A stretch of 64,000 nucleotides of DNA, from assembly GCA_025175895.1 (NCBI GenBank), contig CM045989.1, forward strand, positions 23,367,928 to 23,431,927, written 5' to 3'. The translations under genes and the position numbers were made by a program. Below are positions 46,777 to 57,976 of the stretch, one piece after another; the stretch's first letter is position 1; each line of letters starts with the position of its first letter. Below the pieces are notes generated by a model. It saw only the letters and a list, made by a program, of their open reading frames with translations. It searched no databases and had not been told where the DNA came from. Origin of the DNA: Wurfbainia villosa (lineage: Eukaryota > Streptophyta > Magnoliopsida > Zingiberales > Zingiberaceae).

Positions 46777-48243
46777 TGTAGGGGATCGAACGATTGGCCG
46801 GCTAGAGGGGGGTGAATAGCCCTCGTACGATGGATGTCGTAATTCGTTCGTTCTTCTTGCGTTGCTTGTCTACGATTGTCGTTAGCACAGCGGAATAACA
46901 ATAATAATGAAACTAACAACAATACACAATCACACAACACAAGATATACGTGGTTCGGAACCGAATGGTTCCTACTCCACGGGCGAGCTCACCGAGCTCT
47001 AGTTATGCGCACGACACTAACTATAACACTCCTTCTCGACAACACATCGGAGGTGGAGAAACCTCTCACAAGCAATTACAATGTAATATAGAAATACAAG
47101 CAAATACACAAATACAATACAAAAGAAAACTTTCACCGATTGCTTTGATCGCTTTGCTTGTTGCTTGCTTTGATTGGCTCTTGAAGGACTGGAATGCAGC
47201 AGCAATTCCCCTCCAATAGCTCCACAAAAACCTTGGCAAAAACCTCCATCTCAAGCTCCTTTTATAACCTGCATCGAGCTGTTTTCGCACCTAGCAGTCG
47301 ACTGCCAAAAGGCCCCAGTCGACTGCCCCTGTAGCCGTTGTCTCACAACGGCCAGATCCACGTTGGACAAGTTCCAACGGATCACCTACCAGTCGACTGA
47401 TGATGCCCATCAGTCGACTGCCCAGTCGGCTACGGAGCGTTCTGTGCTCGCGACACTCCCATCAGTCGACTGCCATCCCTCGGCAGTCGACTGCCAGTCC
47501 ATGGCAGTCGACTGCCAAGCACAAAACCCTAGCCTTACACCAGTCGAACTCTAGTCGACTTGGACCAGTCGAACCGGCACCTATGCCAGTCGACTGACGT
47601 CGGGCAAAACCTCAAACACCAAGTTGTTTGAGCATCCGACCGTCGGGTAAACCCTCAAACATCAAGTTTGAGCCTCCGACACTCAGTCTTAGCCACTTGG
47701 CCAAGTCCACCTTATCCCTCATGGAGTTCCCCACCAAAGCTCTCTTCCCTCGGCCTACGTCCCTCGGATGCGCCAAGCGCACGGCTTCGCAACGCCATCC
47801 TTCGCGTCTCATGCCCTAGAAGTATGCTTCTCTTTGGGCTCACTCCATTCGCTCCCCGTCCGGCGGTCCCTCGGATGCACCAAGCGCACGGCTTCGCAAT
47901 GTCATCCTTCACCGACTCAAGGACCCCGAGCCTAGTGAACTTACCAAGTCCTCAAGACTTCCCAAATGCACCAAGCGTACGGCTTCGCAATGCATTTCTC
48001 ACCAAGCACCAAGCGCACGGCTTCGCAATGCTTTGGATTTCCCATGCCAAGCACCAAGTGCATGGCTTCGCAATGCTTTGGACTTTCCCATGCCAAGGCT
48101 TCCCCCTTGGACTTCCACACCAAGCTCCATGCTTGGATTTTCCATGCCAACACATATTGGACTTTCCCATGACAATCTCATGTCATGAGTTTTGTCTATC
48201 ATCAAAATACCATCAAGGTACTGCTGGGCCGATTGCACCAACA
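46777..48243 (-). repeat. 5' LTR of A4
   Basis: 1467 bp. Palindrome block 47295-47610 carries about seven CAGTCGACTG copies. The rest matches the 3' LTR almost base for base. Confidence 0.93.
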
Positions 48244-48248
48244 ATAAT

Positions 48249-49182
48249 TTCACGCACAACATTCAACTAGTCCTTATGATAGTCGACCGATGAAGTCAAT
48301 TGAGTACTCCAGTTGCATTAACAATCTTTTGTGTTTTTTTTATGAATACCAGTCAACTAATAATTTGTAATAGTCAATTGATACAAATACAATTCAATTT
48401 CTAGGAATCAAATGCTATAGTTTTCCCATATCACTTAAAGAGAGGCAACCCACCTCCCAGCAATACGTAACTGGAAATATGAAAAATATAAATCCAATGC
48501 AAATCCTAAGATTCCTAACCCCTAGATTCGAGGAATATGCATGTTTAAATATGTTATATAAAAATCTAACACAAAACCACATGCATTCAGATTAAAATCA
48601 TCGAAGCTTACATCCTAATGTTGTAAAATCATGACAACTTGACTTGTGGCTCTGATAAAAATTGATGGATTTAATCTATCAATGGATCACACTATCACAT
48701 ATGAATTCACAATAAATTTAAACGATCCGACATAGGATCTTGTTGGAGAACTACAATAAACATGCAAAATCTAAATGAAATGGAAACAAAAGAAAAGTTG
48801 TAAATCCACACTTGAATTCAGAGATATTCTCATTTGCTTCATTGTTACTAAAAGAACTTGAAGATTGAAGACAAATCAATTGTAGGGTGATGGCTTTGAA
48901 ACCTTGGTCTAATAGGGTAAGCAAGATAACCATCAAACCACCCCTTCTATGAGGACCACACTTATATATACAGTGGGACAAATCAGTTAATAGTCTATCG
49001 ATGCTAACGGTAACAGACTAATGGGTTCCACACATATAAGTTCATATCTAATAACATAAATCTACAATTAAGATACTAAACTAGATATCTTTAATGGTTT
49101 ATTCACAATGCCAAATCTGGGTATTATTAATTAATATATTAGTCCACCTAATAAAGACTAAATCCGATAATTAGCAATTTCC
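48249..49182 (-). repeat. old copia-like LTR relic and flanking spacer
   Basis: After A4's target region comes a degenerate primer site complement (GGCTCTGATAAAAATT, 48648-48663). An LTR-like stretch follows that would end in CA on the minus strand at 48663. The other end is not found; the TRIM element sits at 49183. No gene. Confidence 0.45.
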
Positions 49183-49897
49183 TGTAGTGTCATAAGATTC
49201 ATATATCTCCATAATGGAATGATATTATCCACTTTGGGTCTAAGTCCTCATGGTTTTATTTTTAGGTTATACCCAAAAGGTCTCATACCAATGGAGATAT
49301 CTTTTCATCTTATAAACCTATGATCTTTTTCATGTTTTACCAATGTGAGACTTTGATTATGTTCCCAATACCCCCAATAATTCTCCCCTCAAATGAAGGA
49401 CCATATTGGACCCCCCCCCCCTCAAGTTTATCCGTCCTTAAAGGACTTTCTCTGCTTGATGTCTGATTCTCAATTCACCAGGTCTTTCTGCTAACTATCT
49501 GGTCCTCTTGATCCAACTGGACTTCCTGTCAGTTGTCCGATCCTTCTGACCCAACTGAACTTCCTGTTAGTTGTCCGGTCCTCCTGACCCAACTGGACTT
49601 CTTGCCTGGTGTCTAGTTCTCTTGATCCGGACATAGGAGCTCCACTTTTTTCGTTCTAAGTGCATGACTTGACATGAACCATAACTCTGATATCAATTAT
49701 TAGTACAAATAAGATTCACATATCTCTATAATGGTATGATATTGTCTACTTTGGGTCTAAACTCTCATAGTTTTATTTTTTGAGCTTTATCCAAAAGGTC
49801 TCATATCCATGGAAATATCTTTTCATATTATAAACACATGATATTTTTTATGTCTTACTAATGTTGAACTTTGATTGTATTCCCAATACTCTCAACA
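49183..49897 (-). mobile_element. TRIM-like miniature LTR retrotransposon
   Basis: 715 bp. Two direct repeats of about 190 bp (49183-~49379 and ~49698-49897) share the blocks ATATCTCCATAATGG, CCACTTTGGGTCTAA, CAAAAGGTCTCAT and ATATCTTTTCAT. The internal ~315 bp has no ORF. Beside the right repeat is a primer-site complement (ACTCTGATATCAATT), and beside the left one a polypurine complement (TTCTCCCCTCAAATG), which gives minus orientation. The 5-bp flanks are TTTCC and TTCCC, an imperfect target duplication. The internal part repeats a CCAACTGGACTTCCTG(T)-like unit three times (49500-49590). Confidence 0.72.
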
Positions 49898-49902
49898 TTC
49901 CC

Positions 49903-51009
49903 AATGGGAGATGTTATACAAATGAGGTCTTTGTTGGAAGAGAAAAAAGAGGAGGAATAGGAGAGAAAGTATGCAGAAGGGAGAAATTTTTCTACCTATA
50001 GGCAGGTTCAGCTCAGCAACCTCGAGACTGAGGCCGAAGTAGAAGGATGTGATCATTGAGAAGCTTGGCGATGCTATAAGTATGATCTAGTAGAATCCAA
50101 ACTGCTTCAACAAAAGGGCAAGAGAATCAATCATTTTTTACATTAGGAAGTAAAGGTAGCACATCGATCCTTATAGTCAAGAATGCAAAGGGTATGGACA
50201 GTTCCATGAAGAAGAAGAAAATTTTCTATCGTTATGGGATGATCGAGGGCATGTTACTTAGGATCTGGCAATCGGAATAAGTCATGAAGTAGAATACTTC
50301 AAGTTGATCATCTTCAACTTGTAAAAGGAATGGAAAAGAATGGAAGTCAAAGAAAGTTGAAAATGTTTGAAGACGATGATGATCTTGACTAGGATGCAAG
50401 TTGATTCAAGAGAATTTTGCATAAGGAAGCTATACAACATAGTACAAGAAGACGGAAGCTACCTTTGAACTAGCTGGCAAAGAAGGTTAGTGTGCTTGAA
50501 GGGGGAAAGATGGGGATGATAGGAGGGTACCACAAGAGAATGTGACAGCCATTTGGAATGAAAGATTTTAAAAACATAAAGCTTTAGAAGGAGTAGTGGG
50601 AGGTTTGGGGGCTATGTTGAGGAAGAGGAGGTGAGGAAAGAGACTAACAAAGTTTGCCACAGGGAGTTGGGGAAGTTTTGTAATGGCTATGTGAAGGAGA
50701 AGGTGAAAGGACTAGGTTTTATGATCCACACCACTTGATCAATTAATGAGGCAATGAGAGTGATTGGATAGATCCCAAGTGTCAATGAATAGGAGATGAC
50801 ATCATTTAGGTTCTAGGGTCGAGCAATAAGTTTGTATGGGGATTAGTAACGAGGTATCCATGTGAATATGTGGATTAAAGGTGAGGATGATATCATGAGT
50901 TGCCACCGCTATGATGCAAAAGAAACACTACCTCATAGAGAAGGGCAAGAGAGCCCTACAGTTGTGAGGATACACATTCCTCTAAGTAGTCAATCTTCGC
51001 TCACTTGTT
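49903..51009. other. unassigned repeat-derived sequence
   Basis: A-rich, with many stop codons in all frames and no recognised domain. It looks like decayed transposon interior (purine-rich on the plus strand), but I cannot assign a family. Confidence 0.4.
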
Positions 51010-51014
51010 CTCTC

Positions 51015-52333
51015 TGTCGGTGCAAGAATGCCCCAATCATTAATGTATTTTGATGTTTGGATAATCATTTAAGGTTAGACAATAATTGTGATCTAACTGA
51101 ATGTTTAAGTGATAGGAAAATCCAAGTGTGAAGACTTGGTAAAGAGAAAGTCCAAGAGTAAATCTCGGCAAGGAAAGTCCAAGAGAAGGTCTTGACAGCA
51201 TAAGTCCAAGTATGTGGTCTTAGCGGCGTAAAGTCCAAGCGGACCTTGACAAAGGAAGCCCGAAGGCAACGTCTTGGTAGCGTAAGTCCAAGCATGTAAT
51301 CTTGACGACGTAAAATCCAAGCGGACTTTAGCAAAGGAGAAATCCAAAGCATAACGAAACCGAGAGAAGCTTTTGAAGGCAAGCGCAAGGATGAAGGAGT
51401 CGTGGACTCGGAGGGATCCTGAAGGCGCAAGGCTGATGGAGAAGCTAGAAGGTTAAGTCTATGCTTAAGGTATGTTTTCAAGTATGAATTAGTCATACTT
51501 AAAGTGTATCAATCGACTGGTGTCTTATACCAGTCGACTGATCTTAAGTGTTCAACACTCGAGGGTCCAGAAGGCTTGAATAGTCGACTGAGGTTATGAC
51601 CCGATCGGGTCAACGATCAATTAATCATCGTTATTCGTGGTTCTATCGATCATTGCTAGATTTAGTATCATGTATGACGGTCGGTGATTTAAGTGGACAC
51701 AAGAACAGAAATATTTTTAGTCGATTGATCGCTTGGAGTAATCGAGTGATGACTTGATCAGTCGACTGCTGATATAAGCAATCGACTGATCAAGTGGATG
51801 TTGAGTCGTGACGATGGCAATCAGGCTTCGTCAGAAGCCATTGGATTTGCTCAATAGTAGCAGATCATTGTTGGTATCACGTGATCCAATCGATGTCTGC
51901 TCAATGCAAAAACAACCTTGCTCTATAAAAAGAAGCTAAGGGAGCTTGAATATGGAAATGCTTTCATTCTAAACGTGTATCCTAAGCTCCTCAAGTCTTC
52001 CCCTAAGCTTTCAAATGTTCTGAACCTCTTCTTTTCAAACTTAACTCCATCATCTTGTAAAGAAGAAGAGTGTGATTATAAAGAAGGCTTCTCCGCCTTA
52101 GTGTTCTCATCAAAAGGAGGTTCTAGTGAAAGCTTGTAAGGAGTGATCCACCTTACGAATTACTATGGAGTAGGAGCGTCATCTCCGAACCACTTTACAT
52201 CGACGTGTTAGTATTACTTTCTTTGACTTTCATTCTAATTATTGTTTTGCTTGCATTGCTTCCGCTAATGAACTTGTAGAAATCAAAGAAGTGCTATTCA
52301 TCCCCCCTCTAGTCAATCCTCAAGGATCCTACG
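51015..52333 (+). repeat. A6, diverged A-family solo LTR, target duplication CTCTC
   Basis: 1319 bp, TGTCGGTGCAAG to TCCTACG (last base changed from A). 5-bp flanks CTCTC at 51010-51014 and 52334-52338. It has the family parts in order: hairpin minisatellite (51115-51340), CAGTCGACTG palindromes (51505-51800), TATA box (TATAAAAA, 51924-51931), CTCCGCC block (52090) and CCCCCCTCTAG near the end. There is no primer site after it and no polypurine tract before it, so it is a solo LTR. Confidence 0.78.
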
Positions 52334-52338
52334 CTCTC

Positions 52339-53580
52339 AGTCTAAATGGGACTCGTGATACCCCTATAGGAGTACCTTATTTGGGGTTGGTGTGGTTGAG
52401 AGGTTGTGTTCGTCTTCATCAGGTCGGTTTGAGTGCCTATGATGGCCCAAGTGCTTATGATTGCTTGTGGGCTAATGGACTTAGAAGTCAAGCATCTATT
52501 GGAATATGGTGGGTTGTAATGCATAATGTAATTAGGGGGGTGGCGCAGGTGAAATGATAGAGATAGCGGTTGTTTCAAAGGGCAAAGGTAACTGCTAGGC
52601 TCAACATCAACAGATAAAAGGTACTTGATGAGACAATTTTTTCCCCTCGAGGTTGGATTATCGAAGGTGGGTTCTCTCCGACCGCAGCAATAAATGTCTC
52701 CTCGCTCTCCTCCTGAGAAAGTTAACACATGTTAGACCATCGTCAGCTTATCTAACAGGGATCCTCCGATGCTTAAGTTAGAGCTGGTATGAGGAAGAGA
52801 AAGCAAGTAGTAGCAGTAATGAAGAAAAAATAGTCTAGTAGAGAATAGTAAAAATGTATGTCGAATGAGATCCCCTCTCTCCTTCCTCCTCTTCTGCCTT
52901 TTATTCCCTTCCGATGTTAGGATAAGTTGTCCTGTAACAAACCACCAACCTCCCCCTCCACCTAGCAAGCCCCCTCCATGGAAAGTGATCATGTTGTTAT
53001 TCCATTAGAGAATGCTCATTATCGAAAATATTTTGTGGGGCCTACGAGGCATCTTTAATTTGTTACAAAGGATGATGACGTGGATATCAAAAACTACAAC
53101 AGACAACCCCTTACATATTTTATGGGGTCCTACCTTAACAGTATTAATATTCCTCTTGACTTCCCTCTAGCTTCCCGAGCTGCTGTCCATCTGACTCAGC
53201 TTGACTCCTTTTTATCCCAAGCTGTTATCTTCTCAACTCGGCTCACCTTCCTGAGCTGCTACCTTTTTAACTCCCCCTCCCGAGCTGATACTTTTTGACT
53301 CGGCTTATCTCCCCGAGCTACTGCTGATTCAATTTGACTCTTTTTCCCCAAGCTGTTATCTTCTTATCTCAGCTCATCTTCCCGAGTTACTACTTTTTTG
53401 ACTCAGCTCTCCCTCCCGAATTGATATCTTTTTGACTCGACTTATCTCCCGAACTACTACCCTTAGACTCGGCCTGACGCTTCTCTATACTTACTCCTAA
53501 TATAGCAGTATCAGTACTCCTTCATAATACAAGGTATGCTTTGAGGCAACTAATCTTTACAAATTTTTCTTTGGAAGGGC
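52339..53580 (-). repeat. gypsy-like LTR relic with a minisatellite
   Basis: The minus strand contains CTAACTTAAGCATCGGAGGATC (about 52757-52780), close to the TAACTTGAGCGTCGGAGG block that many plant gypsy LTRs have in U5. To its right, 53160-53480 is a tandem array of ~27-32 bp units (GACTCGGCTTATCTCCCCGAG type), probably U3. No coding region of the element is recognised. Confidence 0.45.
53160..53480. repeat. minisatellite with CTCGG/CCGAG inverted repeats
   Basis: About ten imperfect units of 27-32 bp, each with ACTCGGCT...CCCGAGCT and a T-rich spacer; every unit can fold on itself. Confidence 0.75.
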
Positions 53581-54330
53581 TATGCTACCCGACGTCCTGA
53601 TCCATGTTATTCTAGGCAAGAGGAGAAAAAGCTACCATGAAGAGGCAAATAGGCAGGAAAGCAGGGAGTTCGGGAAGAGTGTTGGCTTGAAACAATACCA
53701 CATGAGTATATGCATCTCCAATAGTCTTAATAGTCTATGTTCTTTATCAGCAGATGAGTATAATTGCATCCCTGCTGATTCTTGTAAATTAGTCATGACT
53801 CTTTATCAATGATTGTGAATACTTTTTAGTTCTCAAGTCATTTTGATCCACTTGATTGGATTAAGTCGCTATATTTTTATTAAGCCATATTTTCATCACT
53901 TGATTGGATTACATCAACTTCATTCAGCTCAAGTTAAAATGGTCCATCTGAGTTAAATCATAGGAATCATAAATATAAAACTCCAAAGAAACAAAGGAAA
54001 GTATCTTGTAGGAGAGGAACAAAAATCTCTATTTAGTAGTTTAAACAAGGACCCATGTAAACTACGATCCACATGACCTTAGCGAAAATGGAACACATCC
54101 AGATGCATAACAGGTTGGTCAGTCTAGATATCTTGATTGTCAAGAAAATAATGAACAATAGAATGAAATCCTTCAAGATTTGATTGACAGTGTCTCATCC
54201 TGTAGCATCTTTGCAATCCTCAATAATTGAACACAACAGGGAAATAACTGGACCAAAAGATGCACAGCAGCTCAACCAGGCAGATACAGTGAATGGATGC
54301 TCATTGTCAGCAATATTGAAATCCTTCCTT
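53581..54330. other. 3' flank of the DUF569 gene
   Basis: No gene or clear repeat. Part of it is probably the 3' untranslated region of the gene ending at 54331 on the minus strand; I cannot fix a polyadenylation site. Confidence 0.4.
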
Positions 54331-57300
54331 TTATATGCTGAACTCTTTTGCCACTGAAAATGGACAGAAGAGTATATATTTCTATCAAATGGCAGAATTT
54401 AAATGAAACAATTACAGGGTAATGTGAATCAGTATCAAGATTTCAGTAAATCTCGGACAAAAAGTGATTTGGATGAAAGGGATTATTAGGAATGCAATCT
54501 AGAACTGAATAGAAAATCCAGTGACGCAAAAGACTCATCTTTTTAGTGAATCCAAACGCACGTTATCAAAGTGAAAAAAACAAAAAATTAGAAAATCCAT
54601 CTAGTTCTTAGTGAAAAGCTAGGATAGAAGGTGAACTCCTATGTGGTGCGTTTTGTTTAAAAGGAATAATTATTATATTCAATGAATTCCCATGCAATAA
54701 ATATTTCTATATTTGATTGAAAAAACAACTTGAAATACCAATTCTCAATGGAATTGTGATTCAAAATAATTGTTCATTATCTATTTTTGAAGTAACTATT
54801 TTTTAATCTATTTTATTCTTCAAATAATGCTTATTTTTTACTTTATTCAATGCTTAAAAATATAAATTATAATGGTTGGACGAGCAAGTTGGTCGAGCTA
54901 AAAGGTCTAGGTGAATTTAGTAGGTTGGGCAATTCAAATGGACTCATCAGGCGCTTGTTAGGCCCTGGACAATACAACCTATGTCAGGACAGGACAAGCC
55001 TAAAATGATACAACCAGGCATGCCAATCTAATCATTGTTGGCCGTAGACAGGCCTAGTGAATCGGTTGGGTGGAGCAAGTTGATTACCTCAATCATGTTG
55101 AATACATTAAGTCCGTGATTTGATTATTTGAGCCAAATGAGCCACTTGGGTTGCATAGTGAGGTCAAGCTGATTAAGTTGGCTGGGCAAGCCAGGCAAAT
55201 TAGTTAGATTGATTGGTTTGGTGGGTTAAATGGGTCAAATGAGTGAATCCAGCCAAATGGATCGATCGAGCTACTAATACAAGTCAGATTGGATAGTTTA
55301 GATTGAGCAGGTGAACTAATTGAGTGGGGCTAGTTTGATTGACTGTTTAGATTGGTCAACTCATTCGGATCAAGTGGGTGAATAAGTTGAACTAGTTGGT
55401 TTAAGTGGGCAGAGCAAGTCAAACCTAGAGGGATTATCGTCAATGAAACTGCAAGAGAAGATCAAACTAAACACACAACAAATGCAGTGCTTAAGAATCC
55501 AGTGATGCAAAAGACTCACCTTTTGAATTGGCTTCAACGACCACAAGATGCACTGTAGTATTGTTTGGTGGCAAGTGCAGAAGAAGAGGAATCAGTTGAC
55601 CGTTCAGAGGATTCCTGGTGCAAACAATTATATCATCAAGGTGAGTTTCCTCTTTCAATTTCTCAGTCAGCTCTGGCACACTTGCCCCATTGAAAGTGAA
55701 AGACGACCATTCAACAGTGTCATCCACATTTCCCTTGTCATCCGCAACAGCATAATAGATGCTTCGGTCTTCAACCTTGTGCAGTGAGGCAGAAGAAGAA
55801 AACGACTGCACTAGCAAAGAAAACAATGCTTCATGTGCTGAGAGATTCATATGCGAACAAATTCTTTTCAACTAGATTGCATTGCCACTGTGTAAAGTTT
55901 GCAATTCCTCACAAACTAGAACAGTTAACTTGAAAGAAACAGTTAAGAAAGTTTGTTGGAATCATAATTTAAAACAAATGAACAGAAACAGTTGGGAACT
56001 AAAATAACACAGTGGGTACACACCACCAAGACATTTTGCATATATGTGAGAACATGCAAAATCTATGATTTCGAAAATTAATCATCATCAATCCTGCTGG
56101 ATGGTAGCAAGATAGGTAAACACAGTTCTGAGGCAAGTTAAAATTTTATTTCTGATCAGTCAAAAGGATAGTAACATTGCTACAACAACCAAAACTTCAC
56201 AACATTAATTTTCTGTAGCTATTATATATGCATGGAAACAGATGCCATCTTTTTTCCTTTTTGTCTGCTGAAGTCTGTTTCTGTAACCTTTGTGTTCATT
56301 TAAACTCTTAAGGTGTTGGAGAAGATGCAATGCAGAAGCGAAGTGAAAGATATGATAACTGAGATTGGTACCGCTTGATGCGGATGCTAGTCCAAGTGAC
56401 AATACCACGCCTACGTGGCCTCACCCCAGATCAATATCCTTGCTTACTCAAGCAAGGATTGCGAATCACAAGGACGGACGACCTTACCTACTCGGTTGGC
56501 AGAGTCAACATTTATAAATATATGAAGTTCCCAATCATACGAAGGGCAAACTCAATTCAGCTTCCCACTCATAACTCTGTCTCCCAAGCTCTCTATACAG
56601 TTTGGTCCCTCAAGTTCACAATGACAATGACCTCCATAATCACCATCTTTAGGCCAGTAACAACTGAACAATTGAAGGCAGGATTGACAACAGAAAACGG
56701 CTAAGACAATCAGAACAACCCCTATTTTCCTTGATATCATTGTCACAACCTCTGCAGATTCCACATTTCTCTCACACCTATAAGTACTCAGGTATATTCA
56801 TGATAGATAGGTTCAAAATCTCTCCCTCTCACAGCTTCTATTATACTTTTGCTTCCATAGGCACCATCACTACTTAAGCATTGGAGGGGCTTTGCGGATA
56901 ACTCTGGTGCGTGCAATCAAGACACATTGTTCAGCTCAGATCACGAAGCACGGATCATCCCCTCTTCAGCATCTACATTGCCAAAAATTGCTGCGCCATC
57001 TTCATCACCTCAGCAACTGATTTCCACTACATCACAAATCAATAAAAAAAAATGAAGGGGAAAATACCTTTAGTATGGTAGAAAATTAATAAGCTTAATT
57101 CGATTGTGTTGGAATTCACAAGCGATATAGTTGTCCACTGAGTAAAATTAGAACGCAGTGTCACCTTTGAGAATTTGAAGAAAAGATGATAAAAGTAGAA
57201 CAGGTTGGAAAAGCTGTCAGAAGTTGAAGATTGATTTCCTCATGGAAGTAACACCATTATTTATCATTTAAACAACACAGCAGAGATCATTTTAGGGCAG

Positions 57301-57976
57301 TTTGATCAACAACCGTGCTGATCGCAAAGGGTACCCAAATCCCACAATTGTTTTGTGCAAGCGATTCGATAGCAAAAGAAGAGGGCGTTCCACATGAATA
57401 TACACAAATCGAAATCAAAATGCCTCATTTCTAACAGAATATACGGAATAGCATCCCAATCGCGATAAAATAAGTGCTTCGCAAACCTACCTCGACCTCT
57501 GACAATGTAGGGGACGCTGGCTTCTTCTTAAGGACCTCAGCGATCTCGAGGTCCCACAGGATCCAGTCCTGGTGCCGATGGGGGACGTCGTGAGTGACAG
57601 AGTTGCGCCAAGGCGGGGGGCCGCCATTGCCGCGGAGGTAGTTGCCGTAGCGGCTCTTGAGCTTGACATGGGCGCCCTCGTGGAGGGGCTCCCACTCAAG
57701 CGAGGAATCGAGGCGGGAAGGAAGAGTGAGGCGGACCTTCTTTCCAGTGACGCCAAGGAGGAGGGACTCGTCGGTGGCGGTGAGGTAGCGCCCGTACAAG
57801 TAGCTGCGGAGGCGGACGGCGTGGGGGGCGTCGTCGACGCGCTCGACCGACCACAGGGCAGAAAGGCCTGAGCCGTCGCGTTCCTGGGTGACGTGCTCCC
57901 CGTCGTCCTCTGCTACCAGGTACTTCTCCTGGTGGCTGCGAAGCCGCACCGTCTTCGCTTGGGCGAACCAGTCCAT
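54331..57976 (-). CDS. DUF569 family protein (actin-cross-linking-like), three exons, 264 aa
   Basis: Host gene. CDS exons, read leftwards: 57976-57491, 55805-55520, 54353-54331. Exon 1 encodes the DUF569 beta-trefoil-like domain (MDWFAQAKTVRLRSHQEKYL, SALWSVERV, YLTATDESLLLG, WEPLHEGAHVKLKSRYGNYL, DWILWDLEI). Exon 2 encodes the conserved C-terminal block (IYYAVADDKGNVDDTVEW, DDIIVCTRNPLNGQL, LPPNNTTVHLVVVEA). Exon 3 adds seven residues after the split codon (VAKEFSI) and a stop. Splice sites: GAG|GTAGGT to GTGCAG|TCG, then AAG|GTGAGT to TTTCAG|TG; phases 0 and 1, total 795 nt. An alternative exon 2 acceptor 10 codons downstream (CACAAG) is possible. The domain resembles fascin-type actin-bundling folds, but the plant function is not settled. 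Frame and splice sites are intact. Confidence 0.88.
54354..55519 (-). other. DUF569 intron 2
   Basis: 1166 bp. It contains a degenerate GGTTGAG/GGGTCAA-rich stretch (54880-55420). Near its 3' end (54516-54545) lies a near-copy of the exon 2 donor region. Confidence 0.75.
55806..57490 (-). other. DUF569 intron 1
   Basis: 1685 bp with no recognised transposon. It contains a 62-codon ORF with a signal-peptide-like start (56552-56740, same strand), listed separately. Confidence 0.75.
56552..56740 (-). CDS. possible small secreted Cys-rich peptide inside intron 1
   Basis: 62-codon ATG ORF. The start MISRKIG is followed by a hydrophobic core (VVLIVLAVFCC), as in a signal peptide. The remaining part holds Cys at 27, 39, 41 and 48 (SCYWPKDGDYGGHCHCELEGPNC). 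I do not recognise a family. There is no clear promoter or polyadenylation signal, and an ORF this short can arise by chance. Listed because hydrophobic start and clustered cysteines occur together. Confidence 0.2.
   Translation of the reverse strand: MISRKIGVVLIVLAVFCCQSCLQLFSCYWPKDGDYGGHCHCELEGPNCIESLGDRVMSGKLN

Larger units (their letters stand above)
42096..48243 (-). mobile_element. A4, A-family element, target duplication ATAAT
   Basis: 6148 bp with LTRs 42096-43569 and 46777-48243. Perfect 5-bp target duplication at 42091-42095 and 48244-48248. Primer site complement 46762-46774; polypurine tract complement 43570-43584. Gag-only like A1. The two LTRs are nearly identical except at palindrome positions. 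Confidence 0.94.

Noticed and set aside
50862..51053. 63-aa plus-strand ORF in a purine-rich relic
   Set aside because: Runs into the A6 solo LTR boundary at 51015, so it cannot be an old gene.
52342..52728. 128-aa minus-strand ORF
   Set aside because: Lies in a gypsy-like LTR flank, with no recognised motif; probably chance.
57572..57871. 99-aa plus-strand ORF antisense to DUF569 exon 1
   Set aside because: Shadow of a GC-rich exon; the minus-strand frame carries the recognisable domain.
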